From positions 7,668,001 through 7,732,000 of the forward strand of contig NZ_CP019724.1 of assembly GCF_002005225.1 (NCBI RefSeq): a stretch of 64,000 nt of DNA, in the 5' to 3' direction. A program made the translations under genes and the position numbers. Below the pieces are notes generated by a model. The model ran no database searches, was not told the origin of the DNA, and saw only the letters and a list, made by a program, of their open reading frames with translations. This stretch comes from Streptomyces pactum. Lineage in GTDB: Bacteria > Actinomycetota > Actinomycetes > Streptomycetales > Streptomycetaceae. The stretch's first letter is position 1, and each line of letters opens with the position of its first letter. Positions 7,641-15,867 of this stretch are shown here, piece after piece.

Positions 7641-8330
7641 ATGCGTGAACGTGTTGTGGCCGCGTGCGACGGGGCTTCGAAGGGAAACCCGGGTCCGGCC
7701 GGCTGGGCCTGGGTGGTGGCCGACGCCTCGGAGAGCCCGGTCCGCTGGGAAGCGGGGCCGCTCGGCAAGGCCACCAACAACATCGCCGAACTCACGGCAC
7801 TGGAGCGCCTGCTGGCCTCGACCGAACCGGACGTACCGCTCGAGGTCCGCATGGACTCGCAGTACGCCATGAAGGCCGTCACCACCTGGCTGCCCAACTG
7901 GAAGCGCAACGGGTGGAAGACGGCCGCCGGCAAGCCGGTCGCCAACCGGGAGCTGGTCGTGCGCATCGACGAGCTGCTCGACGGCCGCTCGGTCGAGTTC
8001 CGCTACGTGCCCGCACACCAGGTCGACGGTGACCGGCTCAACGACTTCGCCGACCGTGCCGCCAGCCAGGCGGCCGTCGTCCAGGAGCCCGCCGGCAGCG
8101 GACTCGGCTCGCCTCAGCCGCCGCCCGCACCGGACGTCCCGGCGGCCGGGAAGGCACCGCGCCGGGGGGCCGGCACGGCCCGGAAGGGCGGCGGTGGCTC
8201 GGCGCGGACCATCAAGGCGAAGTTCCCCGGGCGCTGCCTGTGCGGCCGTTCGTACGCGGCCGGGGAGCCCATCGCCAAGAACGACCAGGGCTGGGGCCAC
8301 CCGGAGTGCCGCACGGCGGCGGCCGGATAG
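7641..8330 (+). CDS. RNase HI-like protein with C-terminal Cys/His tail (229 aa)
   Basis: N-terminal RNase H fold (residues about 1-135) with the expected acidic residues: Asp in CDGASKGNPGPAGWAWV, Glu in NNIAELTALERLL, Asp in RMDSQYAMK and a late Asp in NDFADRAAS. This predicts cleavage of RNA in RNA-DNA hybrids. It is followed by an Ala/Pro/Gly-rich linker (about 140-185) and a terminal module with CLCGRSYAAGEPIAKN and GHPECR, which could bind zinc. I start at the ATG at 7641, where homology begins; an in-frame ATG at 7629 adds four residues and is also possible. It stands alone. Confidence 0.85.
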   Translation: MRERVVAACDGASKGNPGPAGWAWVVADASESPVRWEAGPLGKATNNIAELTALERLLASTEPDVPLEVRMDSQYAMKAVTTWLPNWKRNGWKTAAGKPVANRELVVRIDELLDGRSVEFRYVPAHQVDGDRLNDFADRAASQAAVVQEPAGSGLGSPQPPPAPDVPAAGKAPRRGAGTARKGGGGSARTIKAKFPGRCLCGRSYAAGEPIAKNDQGWGHPECRTAAAG

Positions 8331-8521
8331 CACCCGGCGGTGCGCGCCGGGCGGGCCGCACGCCGCCGCACTGGAGGGACTGCGCCGGCTCCGGCGCGGG
8401 CTGGGACCCAGGGTCGCGCGGACGGTGCGGGCACGGAACCCGGCCGCGCGCGGCCGGGGAGGTGACCCGGCGGAACCGTCCCGACGCGGTGCGGGATCCC
8501 GCCGGATGACAGACTGGCGGC

Positions 8522-9505
8522 ATGGACGAGCGCACATTCGACAGGTCGAACCAGCACGCCTCGGTGGTCGGCCTCGGCACCTGGCAACTGGGTGCCGACT
8601 GGGGAGACGTCGACGACAAGGAAGCCCTCACGGTGCTGGAGGCGGCGGCCGAGTCGGGGGTGACCTTCTTCGACACCGCCGACGTCTACGGCGACGGACG
8701 CAGCGAGGAGACCATCGCCGCGTTCCTGCGCGGCAGGCCCGACCTGCACGTGCTGGTCGCCACGAAGATGGGCCGCCGGGTCGAGCAGATCCCGCAGAAC
8801 TACGTACTCGACAACTTCCGGGAGTGGAACGACCGCTCCCGCCGCAACCTCGGCGTCGACGTCGTCGACCTGGTGCAGTTGCACTGCCCGCCGACCCCCG
8901 TCTACTCCAGTGACGAGGTGTTCGACGCCCTGGACACCCTGGTGGCGGAGGAGCGCATCGCCGCGTACGGCGTCAGCGTGGAGACGTGCGAGGAGGCCCT
9001 GACCGCGATCGCCCGGCCGAACGTGACCAGCGTGCAGATCATCCTCAATCCGTTCCGCATGAAGCCCCTGCGCGAGGTCCTGCCCGCCGCACGGGAGGCG
9101 GGCGTCGGCATCATCGCCCGAGTGCCGCTGGCCTCCGGTCTGCTGTCCGGCAAGTACACCCGGGACACGGTCTTCGCCGCCAACGACCACCGCAGCTTCA
9201 ACCGGCACGGCGAGGCCTTCGACCAGGGCGAGACCTTCTCCGGCGTCGACTTCGCCACGGGCGTGGAGGCCGCGGCCGAGTTCGCCGCACTCGCCCCCGA
9301 GGGATACACCCCGGCCCAGTTGGCACTGCGCTGGATCATCCAGCAGCCCGGTGTGACCACCGTCATCCCCGGCGCCCGTTCGCCCGAGCAGGCCCGCGCC
9401 AACACGGACGCCGCCCGGCTGCCGGAGCTGTCCGAGGACACGCTCGCGGCGATCCGCGACCTCTACGACCGTCGCGTCAAGGAGCAGGTCGAGGGCCGCT
9501 GGTAG
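8522..9505 (+). CDS. Aldo/keto reductase (327 aa)
   Basis: NADPH-dependent aldo/keto reductase fold. The catalytic set is visible: Asp and Tyr in FFDTADVYGDGRSEE (about 50-64), Lys in VATKMGR (about 80) and His in VQLHCPPTP (about 121). A C-terminal cofactor-binding stretch reads TTVIPGARSPEQARAN. It reduces carbonyls; the substrate is unknown. The gene is monocistronic by spacing, convergent with the small gene at 9522. Confidence 0.9.
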   Translation: MDERTFDRSNQHASVVGLGTWQLGADWGDVDDKEALTVLEAAAESGVTFFDTADVYGDGRSEETIAAFLRGRPDLHVLVATKMGRRVEQIPQNYVLDNFREWNDRSRRNLGVDVVDLVQLHCPPTPVYSSDEVFDALDTLVAEERIAAYGVSVETCEEALTAIARPNVTSVQIILNPFRMKPLREVLPAAREAGVGIIARVPLASGLLSGKYTRDTVFAANDHRSFNRHGEAFDQGETFSGVDFATGVEAAAEFAALAPEGYTPAQLALRWIIQQPGVTTVIPGARSPEQARANTDAARLPELSEDTLAAIRDLYDRRVKEQVEGRW

Positions 9506-9521
9506 GCGCCGCCCACGGTCC

Positions 9522-9869
9522 TCACGGCACCAGGAGCAGTTGCCGTTCCCGCTCCTGGTCGCCGGCGGCCGCCCCCTCGTCCCGCGTGGTGAACGCGCGG
9601 GACAGCGTCTCACTGGCCGCCTCGACGGCCTGCGGCGTGCCCTGGACGGTGACCGCCACCGGCGCGGACAGCGGGGTGCCCGCCGCTCGCGGTGCCGACG
9701 ACGCCTCCGGCGTGGCCGGGGAGTCGAAGGTCGCGGTGCGCACGGTCGCCCGCTCGTCGGCCGGCATGCCGTCGGGTGCGCCGAAGACGCCCTCCAGCGC
9801 GCGGACGATCGCCCGCGCGTCGTCGATGCCGCCACCGCTGAGTGTCACGGTGAGCTGAGTGTCGGACAT
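9522..9869 (-). CDS. Hypothetical protein (115 aa)
   Basis: Not recognised. The protein starts MSDTQLTVTLSGGGIDDARA and ends in a charged Gln/Arg-rich tail. The middle (about 55-70) is Ala/Pro-rich, possibly linking two small beta-alpha units (about 3-50 and 68-95). ATG at 9869 is preceded by GGAGGAAGG; an upstream start at 9932 lacks a site. GC3 bias agrees with coding. Confidence 0.6.
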   Translation of the reverse strand: MSDTQLTVTLSGGGIDDARAIVRALEGVFGAPDGMPADERATVRTATFDSPATPEASSAPRAAGTPLSAPVAVTVQGTPQAVEAASETLSRAFTTRDEGAAAGDQERERQLLLVP

Positions 9870-10021
9870 CCTTCGCCTTCCTCCCGGGCCTGCCTCGGTC
9901 CCGGCCCGTGTAACCGTCCGCTGATCGCTCAAACCGGACGCCGCCGCCCCGTCACGGCGCCTGCGTGCGGGGAACCCGGGAAGAGGGAAGGGAACACAGG
10001 CCGCGGTAACCGGGAGGATCA

Positions 10022-10525
10022 GTGACGGAAATGGACCGGACGGCGCACTCGGACCGGCGCAGGGGGCGCGACGAGACCGAGGAGGAGCGGGCGGACCGGA
10101 TGTGGACGGACCTGATCCAGGAGGTCCGCGTCGCGCAGATGGGCGTGCAGATCCTGTTCGCCTTCCTGTTGACCGTCGTGTTCACCCCGAAGTACGACGA
10201 CCTCTCGGACACGAACCAGACGATCTATCTGGTGACGGTGGTCCTGGGGGCCGTGACGACCGGCGCCCTGATCGGACCGGTGTCCCTGCACCGCATCGTC
10301 TCCGGACGGCGCGTGAAACCCCAGGCCGTGCGGTGGGCGTCCCGGCTCACCCTGCTCGGCCTGGTGCTGCTGCTCGCCACGATGACGGCGTCGCTCCTGC
10401 TGATCCTGCGCGTCGCGACCGACGACGGCTTCGTGCCGTACCTCGTCACCGGCGTGGTGATCTGGTACCTCGTGTGCTGGTTCGGGATCCCCCTGTGGAC
10501 CCGGCACCGTCACACCTCGCGCTGA
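10022..10525 (+). CDS. DUF6328-like membrane protein (167 aa)
   Basis: Four hydrophobic helices are visible at about 38-58, 70-92, 108-130 and 138-158, after a charged cytoplasmic N terminus rich in Arg/Glu. The pattern IQEVRVAQMGVQILFAFLLT matches streptomycete DUF6328 proteins, whose function is unknown. GTG start at 10022 with GGGAGGA just upstream. Confidence 0.8.
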   Translation: MTEMDRTAHSDRRRGRDETEEERADRMWTDLIQEVRVAQMGVQILFAFLLTVVFTPKYDDLSDTNQTIYLVTVVLGAVTTGALIGPVSLHRIVSGRRVKPQAVRWASRLTLLGLVLLLATMTASLLLILRVATDDGFVPYLVTGVVIWYLVCWFGIPLWTRHRHTSR

Positions 10526-10533
10526 TGTCCCGG

Positions 10534-10959
10534 TCAGCCCTCGGCCATGAGCTCCGCGAGGAAGTCGTCGACATGGAACCGCTCTCCGCCCGGCCGGACC
10601 ACGGCGTGGGTCTGGCGCAGGAAGGCCTCCACGGCCGCGGCCCACACGAACACCACGGCGCGGTGGCGTTCCCCGTCCGGCCGGGCGTCGCCCAGCAGTT
10701 CGATGCGCAGTTCGTCCCACAGGCCGCGCGACTCGGGGCGCAGCCGGACGTCGCCCACGCCGACCGGGCGGGTGAGCCCCTCGCCCACCATCTCCCGGTC
10801 CAGCGTCCAGCGGGCGAGGACGCGGCCGTCGTGGCTGAAGACCACGGTGAGCGCGAAGGGGTCCGCGGCCTCGTAGCTCAGGTGGGCCAGCACGGGGAAG
10901 CGGTCGGCGTCGCCCGCCTGGAGCTGCACCACCAGGGTCTTGTGCACGAGGGAATTCAC
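10534..10959 (-). CDS. ssgC: SsgA-like sporulation/cell-division regulator (SsgC-like, 141 aa)
   Basis: SALP family, found only in sporulating actinomycetes, where members control septum-site selection, wall synthesis and autolysis (SsgB recruits FtsZ). The family pattern is visible: VVQLQAGDADRFPVLAHLSYEAADPFALTV in shape, the FSHDGRVLARWTLDREMVGEG block and a C-terminal amphipathic helix. The start is a GTG at 10959 with GGAGG 9 nt upstream. The position between the clpP3 and sigM regions matches what I recall for ssgC (SCO7289). A GCAT-N14-GGGTAC box upstream may be a SigB-type promoter. Confidence 0.85.
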   Translation of the reverse strand: MNSLVHKTLVVQLQAGDADRFPVLAHLSYEAADPFALTVVFSHDGRVLARWTLDREMVGEGLTRPVGVGDVRLRPESRGLWDELRIELLGDARPDGERHRAVVFVWAAAVEAFLRQTHAVVRPGGERFHVDDFLAELMAEG

Positions 10960-10997
10960 GACGGAGGCCTCCAGGGGAATGGACGTAGAGCCCTCTA

Positions 10998-11021
10998 GTA
11001 CCCCGCCCGCCCGCAAGATGC
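10998..11021 (-). promoter_or_regulatory. Candidate SigB-family promoter for ssgC
   Basis: Minus strand GCAT (11021-11018), 14 nt and GGGTAC (11003-10998). The leader would be about 35-40 nt. The -35 is weak. Confidence 0.35.
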
Positions 11022-11066
11022 TCAGGCGGACGGGTGATTCGCCCGCGCCGGGTTTCCGAACGGCGT

Positions 11067-12044
11067 TCAGGACCGGCCCAGTGCCTCGCGCAGCGCGGGC
11101 AGCAGGGTCTTCTCCGACCAGTCGAGGAAGGCGGGTTGCGTCTCGCCGCCGATCTGCACCAGGGCGACCTCGGTGAACCCGGCCTCGGCGTACGGGCGTA
11201 CGGCCGCCACGAAGGCGTCCGGGTCGTCGCCGCAGGGGATCGACTCGGCGACATCGTCCGGAGTCACGAACTGGGTGGCGGCCTCGAAGGAATCCGGGTG
11301 CGGCAGTTCGGCGTTGACCTTCCAGCCGCTGCCGAACCAGCGGAACTGCGCGTGGGCGCGCTTGATCGCCGTGTCCCGGTCCGGGTCGTAGGACACCGGA
11401 AGCTGGCCGACGCGCGGCTTGCCCGTGCCGCCGTGCCGGTCGAATGCCTCCAGCAGCCCCGGCTTGGGCTCGGTGGCGATCACCAGGTCGGCGTGCTCAC
11501 CCGCGAGCGCGCAGGAGCGCTCGCCGGAGACGGCGATCCCGATGGGCGGCGCGCTGTCCGGCAGATCCCACAGCCGGGCCGACTCCACGTCGAAGTGCGC
11601 GCCGCGATGGTTCACATGGCCGCCCTCGAACAGCGCCCGGATGATTTCCACGGCCTCCCGGAGCATCTCGTGCCGCACGTCCACGGACGGCCAGCCACCG
11701 CCGACCACGTGCTCGTTGAGGTTCTCGCCCGAGCCGAGCCCCAGCCGGAACCGGCCCTCGGACAGCAACTGCAGTGTCGCCGCCTTCTGCGCCACCACCG
11801 CCGGGTGATAGCGGAACGTCGGACACGTCACGTACGTCATCAGCGGGATGCGGGAGGTCGCCTGCGCCGCGGCGCCCAGCACGCTCCACGCGTACGGCGC
11901 GTGTCCCTGGGAGCGCAGCCACGGGAAGTAGTGGTCCGAGGTCACCGAGAAGTCGAACCCCACTTCTTCGGCCCGCACAAGATGGCCGACGAGTTCGCGG
12001 GGGCCGGCCTGCTCGGTCATCATCGTGTATCCGATTTGCACCAT
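11067..12044 (-). CDS. F420-dependent LLM-class oxidoreductase (325 aa)
   Basis: Luciferase-like monooxygenase fold, the TIGR03557-type F420 oxidoreductase family related to F420-dependent glucose-6-phosphate dehydrogenase. Motifs: IGYTMMTEQAGPRELVGHLV at the N terminus, TSDHYFPWLRSQGHAPYAWS (about 35-55), LGLGSGENLNEHVVGG near 110 and a C-terminal EVALVQIGGE. Cofactor F420 use is inferred from family. The ATG at 12044 is chosen by homology; the longer frame upstream overlaps the kinase-like gene. Confidence 0.85.
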   Translation of the reverse strand: MVQIGYTMMTEQAGPRELVGHLVRAEEVGFDFSVTSDHYFPWLRSQGHAPYAWSVLGAAAQATSRIPLMTYVTCPTFRYHPAVVAQKAATLQLLSEGRFRLGLGSGENLNEHVVGGGWPSVDVRHEMLREAVEIIRALFEGGHVNHRGAHFDVESARLWDLPDSAPPIGIAVSGERSCALAGEHADLVIATEPKPGLLEAFDRHGGTGKPRVGQLPVSYDPDRDTAIKRAHAQFRWFGSGWKVNAELPHPDSFEAATQFVTPDDVAESIPCGDDPDAFVAAVRPYAEAGFTEVALVQIGGETQPAFLDWSEKTLLPALREALGRS

Positions 12045-12091
12045 AACGTGCGAGTCCCCGCACGGGCGGAGCGAAAACGGGACGATGACGG

Positions 12092-13771
12092 TCAGGCCGA
12101 GTCCTCCCGGAACGTCTTGAGGAAGGCGGCGAGCGCTCGCTCGTTCGCCGTGTCGTCCCAGTCGTCGGCCGGTGTCGTCCAGCGCAGCGAGAAACTGCGT
12201 CCGCCGCCGAGGAGGTAGCCGCGGCCGAAGGTGCGCAGCCGGGTGCCGCCGTCCCGGGCGACCCACTCCATGTCGGCGGCCTCCCGTCCCCGGTACGTCG
12301 TCGCGCGGATCTCGCCGATCCTGCGGTAGTCGCCCGACCCCGACAGACCGGGCTCGACGTCGTCGCGCCAGACCGCGACGGGATCCGCGCCCGCGCGCTC
12401 GCTGTAGGTGACCGCGAGGGTGCGGGGGTCGCCGGACGAGCCGAAGACGACCCGGTACGCCGCGTTCGGCACCCGCGAGGTGTCCAGCCGCCGCCAGCCC
12501 TCGGGGAGGGCGACGGAGAACCCTTCCGGCGCGTCGTAGCGGCGGAACCCGGCCGGTACGGCGCCGCCCGGCTCGTCCGGCTCGCCAGGTCTGTCCCCTC
12601 CGTCAGGCCCGTCAGACCCGTCAGGCCCGTCAGACCCGTCAGGCTCGTCAGACTCGTCCGGCTTCGACGGTGAGGGTGTCGCGCTCGGCGAGGGGCCGGA
12701 GGGAGGAGGGGCGGTGCCGTCGGCGGGCGGCGAGGCGGGGGCCGAGGGGCGCTGCTCGGCGCCGGTGGTGGAGCCGCCGTCCGGGCCGGGCAGACCGCGG
12801 GTGACGGCGAGCACGGCGACGGTGACCGTGACGACGGCCAGGGTGGTGCCCGCGAGCATCGTCCGCCGGTGCCATCGCCGGCTCACCTGCCGGGCCGCGG
12901 CGTACGCGCCCCGCAGCCGGGGGCGGGGCACCTGGCGCACGGCGGCTTCGGGATCCTCCGTCAGCACCCGGACCAGAGCCTCGCGGACCACCGGCCGGGT
13001 CAGCCGCTCCCGCGAGTTCTTGCGCAGCAGGCCCTGCACGACCCGGGTGAGCGGACCGGCGCGCACCGGCGTGCGCAGCGGCAGCCGGTCCACGCCCTTC
13101 AGCGTGGTCTCGGGCCGGCCCCGGTCGCGGAACGGCGGACGGCCCTCGACCATCGTGTAGAGGATCGCGCCCAGCGTCCACAGATCGGCCGCGGGCCCGA
13201 TCCGCTCGTCCCGGGCCTGCTCGGGCGAGGCGTACGAGGGTGCGGTGAGCCGCGGCGCGAGGGTGGCGCCGGCCAGCCCGAAGCCGGTGACGACGACGGA
13301 TCCCTCCTCGCCCACGAACACCTGCCCCGGGCTCAGCTCGCCGTGGGTGACACCGAGGTCGTGCGCCGCCTCCAGCACGTCCAGCAGTTGCAGGCCGATG
13401 CGTGCCGCCCGCACGTAGTTGAACGTGCCCTGCCGGTCCAGGAGCTCGGCGAGCGGTACGCCGCCGACCCATTCGGTCACCGTCCACAGGACGCCGTCCG
13501 CCACGACCACGTCGACCACCGCGGGGATCCGCCCGGGGCACAGCGACAGCATCGTCTCGCAGGTGCGGACCACCCGGCCGGGGGCCCGGCGAGCGGTCTC
13601 ACCGGTCTCATCGTGCTCCTGCGGGAGCCCGACCTGCGTCACCAGGCACGGGCGGCCCGTACCGGTGTCCTCACCGGACCAGCAGACGCGGTTCGTTTCA
13701 CGGTGGACGACCTCGAGAAGGCGGTACCGACCGGCGACCAACTCGTGTGCGGTGACGTGCGCCCTGCCCAT
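12092..13771 (-). CDS. Membrane-anchored Ser/Thr pseudokinase (559 aa)
   Basis: A protein-kinase-like domain (about 1-260) is followed by one membrane helix (LAVVTVTVAVLAVTRGL, about 318-340), a Pro/Ser/Asp-rich linker and a C-terminal extracytoplasmic domain (about 425-559, YDAPEGFSVALPEGWRRLD). Catalytic residues are missing: there is no glycine loop, the VAIK position reads VTQV, HRDLKPxN reads HGELSPGQ and DFG reads GFG. A few fold landmarks remain (YASPEQ, DLWTLGAIL, GRPPF). Most likely a sensor or scaffold, not an active kinase. Start: ATG 13771 or ATG 13777. Confidence 0.85.
   Translation of the reverse strand: MGRAHVTAHELVAGRYRLLEVVHRETNRVCWSGEDTGTGRPCLVTQVGLPQEHDETGETARRAPGRVVRTCETMLSLCPGRIPAVVDVVVADGVLWTVTEWVGGVPLAELLDRQGTFNYVRAARIGLQLLDVLEAAHDLGVTHGELSPGQVFVGEEGSVVVTGFGLAGATLAPRLTAPSYASPEQARDERIGPAADLWTLGAILYTMVEGRPPFRDRGRPETTLKGVDRLPLRTPVRAGPLTRVVQGLLRKNSRERLTRPVVREALVRVLTEDPEAAVRQVPRPRLRGAYAAARQVSRRWHRRTMLAGTTLAVVTVTVAVLAVTRGLPGPDGGSTTGAEQRPSAPASPPADGTAPPPSGPSPSATPSPSKPDESDEPDGSDGPDGSDGPDGGDRPGEPDEPGGAVPAGFRRYDAPEGFSVALPEGWRRLDTSRVPNAAYRVVFGSSGDPRTLAVTYSERAGADPVAVWRDDVEPGLSGSGDYRRIGEIRATTYRGREAADMEWVARDGGTRLRTFGRGYLLGGGRSFSLRWTTPADDWDDTANERALAAFLKTFREDSA
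12601..12660. repeat. 9-bp tandem repeat inside the pseudokinase linker
   Basis: Alternating units of gtcaggccc and gtcagaccc, about six copies, encode the Asp-Gly-Ser-Asp / Asp-Gly-Pro-Asp linker of the pseudokinase. The frame is kept because the unit is a multiple of three. Confidence 0.8.
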
Positions 13772-14071
13772 GGCCATCCCTCGTTCGCACCACTGGCTCT
13801 CAGCTTGCCCAGAGGTACGGCCGGCGGGGCGCGACGCGTTCAACGAATGTGCGATCCGGGGTCATTTCTGACCCTTCTTCAAAAGCGGCGAACGCCCGTA
13901 CGACGGCGAATGCGGGAAAGGCGGCCGTGCGGGCCCGCACCGCTCCTGAACTGGGCACCACCGCGCGACCGCGCGACCGCAATTCCGCCGGTGGCTGACG
14001 CGGCACCGGAATTACGGTGCCGACCTGCTGGTAACCCGCGGTAATTATCTGTCGCGCGCGGGAAACCCGCG
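13772..14071. other. 300-bp non-coding stretch before the pseudokinase gene
   Basis: Contains a 6-bp inverted repeat GGGTCA-TTTC-TGACCC at 13859-13874 and a relatively A/T-rich patch around 14035-14050. It lies upstream of the leftward pseudokinase gene, so a promoter is expected, but no clear -10/-35 pair was found. Confidence 0.4.
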
Positions 14072-15040
14072 TCAGCGCAGCCCGAAACGGTCCGCCCAGG
14101 CCGTCACGTCGGCCGTCGTGGCGTTGCCTCCGCACACAACCAGCCCGATCCGGGCGCCGTCACCGACCCGTTCCACCACGCGCCGGGCCGCCGGCAGCAG
14201 GCAGCCGGCGGCCGGCTCGGTCCACACCTTCCCGTGCTCGGCGAGGGCGAGCGAACCCTCCACGGCCTCCCGGTCCGGTACCACCAACACCTCGCCGACC
14301 AGCGCCGACACATGGTCGTACGTGAGCTGTGAGACGGACGGGGCGCTGAGCGTGGTGACGATCGAGGACAGGGCCACGGGGAGCGGCCCGCCCGCCGCCA
14401 GCGCCCGCGACATCGCCTCGGCGCCCTCGGTCTCCACGCCCCACACCCGCACGTCCGGCCGCAGCGCCCGCAGCGCCGCCGCCACGCCCGCGATCAGCCC
14501 GCCGCCCCCGATGCTCACGACCACGTCCGTGAGCTCCCCGGCGTCCTCGGCGAACTCCAGCCCGACGGTGCCCTGCCCCGCGATCACCACGGGGTCGTCG
14601 AAGGGGTGGACCAGCGTCAGGCCCTCCTCCCGCAGTCGGGTCACCAGCGCGAAGGCACTGTCCATGCCGTCGGTGAGCCGCACCAGCGCGCCCGCCTCCT
14701 CGGCGGTCTCCACCGAACGGGCCGGTGCCGTGCGCGGCATGACCACCGTGGCCTTCACGTCGAGGGCGGCGGCCATGACCGCCACGGCGATGCCGTGGTT
14801 GCCGCCGCTGACCGCGACGACACCGGCGGCCCGCTCGGCCTCGGTCAGCGACAGCAGCTTCGCCGTCGCGCCGCGTGCCTTGAACGACCCCGTGCGCTGA
14901 AGCAGTTCCAGTTTCGTGGTGACCGGGACCCCGAGCAGCGCGGACAGCCCGGGGCTGGGCACGGTCGGGGTGCGTACGACATGTCCGGCGATCCGCTCGG
15001 CCGCGGCTTCGATCTCCGTGATCCCGATCAAGGCAGTCAT
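14072..15040 (-). CDS. PLP-dependent threonine/serine dehydratase-like enzyme (322 aa)
   Basis: Fold type II PLP enzyme. The Schiff-base Lys lies in RTGSFKARGATAKL (about 50-63), the substrate loop is SGGNHG (about 79) and the PLP-phosphate loop is GGGGLIAGV (about 175). There is no C-terminal ACT domain, so this is the short catabolic or racemase-like type rather than IlvA. Products would be 2-oxo acid and ammonia. Serine racemase or hydroxyaspartate dehydratase activity cannot be excluded. Confidence 0.85.
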   Translation of the reverse strand: MTALIGITEIEAAAERIAGHVVRTPTVPSPGLSALLGVPVTTKLELLQRTGSFKARGATAKLLSLTEAERAAGVVAVSGGNHGIAVAVMAAALDVKATVVMPRTAPARSVETAEEAGALVRLTDGMDSAFALVTRLREEGLTLVHPFDDPVVIAGQGTVGLEFAEDAGELTDVVVSIGGGGLIAGVAAALRALRPDVRVWGVETEGAEAMSRALAAGGPLPVALSSIVTTLSAPSVSQLTYDHVSALVGEVLVVPDREAVEGSLALAEHGKVWTEPAAGCLLPAARRVVERVGDGARIGLVVCGGNATTADVTAWADRFGLR

Positions 15041-15131
15041 CCTTCCGGCGCGGGGCGGTGATCCGCGCCCCTTCGCACCCTTTCGCGCGACGCGCCCAAG
15101 GTCAACACGGTTCCCGAGGACGCGGGCCGCC

Positions 15132-15809
15132 TCAGTGCTGCTGCGCCTTCGGCGGCGTCACCTCACTCGGCCGGACCACGACGTAGCCCTGGCCCTGAAG
15201 CAGCAGTTGCACGGCCTCACCGGAACCGCCGCGCAGCATCGAGCCGATGGACTGCGAACGGTGCAGGGAGGTCGAAAGCCCGGCCGACCAGCCGACGATC
15301 GCGTCGGTGTCGACGTAGACCGGGTACTGGGGCGAGACCGGGATGACCAGCGGACTGCCGTCGCACACCAGCCCCAGCCTGCCGTGCCCCGTGAAGACGC
15401 TGTTGAACAGCCCGCCGCCGGTGATGCCGGCGCCCTTGACCGTGGCGATGCGGTACGACAACGAGGAGTCGAAACACAGGACGTTGCGGCCGTTGACCGT
15501 GAACTCGTCGCCGGGCTCCACCTCGACGATGAAGCAGTTCTGCGCCTCGTGCGCGAACCAGGCCTCGCCCTGTCCGCGCACCGCCATCAGGGGCAGCCCC
15601 TCACCGGTGACCGCGCGCTTGAGCATGCCGCCCACGCCCTGGCCCTTGCGCTCGAACTGGAGATTGCCGCGGTAGGCGACCATCGCACCCTGCCGGGCCA
15701 GCATCTCGCCGTTCACCGTGTAACGGACGCATTTGGAGTTCTCGACGGTCATGCCCGGCGCCGTGGCGGGCTGAACCATGTGCTCGCTGGAAAAGAGATC
15801 ACCCTTCAT
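15132..15809 (-). CDS. AIM24 family protein (225 aa)
   Basis: Beta-helix-like AIM24/TRAP-like fold: VNGEMLARQGAMVAYRGNLQF at the N terminus, GEAWFAHEAQNCFIVEVEPG in the middle and WSAGLSTSLHRSQSIGSM near the C terminus. Function is unknown. In actinobacteria AIM24 genes often accompany TerD genes, and a TerD-CAP gene lies 58 nt upstream on the same strand, so co-transcription is likely. ATG at 15809 matches the usual family start. Confidence 0.85.
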   Translation of the reverse strand: MKGDLFSSEHMVQPATAPGMTVENSKCVRYTVNGEMLARQGAMVAYRGNLQFERKGQGVGGMLKRAVTGEGLPLMAVRGQGEAWFAHEAQNCFIVEVEPGDEFTVNGRNVLCFDSSLSYRIATVKGAGITGGGLFNSVFTGHGRLGLVCDGSPLVIPVSPQYPVYVDTDAIVGWSAGLSTSLHRSQSIGSMLRGGSGEAVQLLLQGQGYVVVRPSEVTPPKAQQH

Positions 15810-15867
15810 ACGGGCATCCTGGCCCGGAGCGTCCCGTTCCGCCAAGATCGTGTGCCGGAAACCGTGT

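Noticed and set aside
12601..12660. Possible CRISPR-like array in the pseudokinase gene
   Set aside because: Units are 9 bp without spacers and lie in frame within a coding region; they encode a flexible linker.
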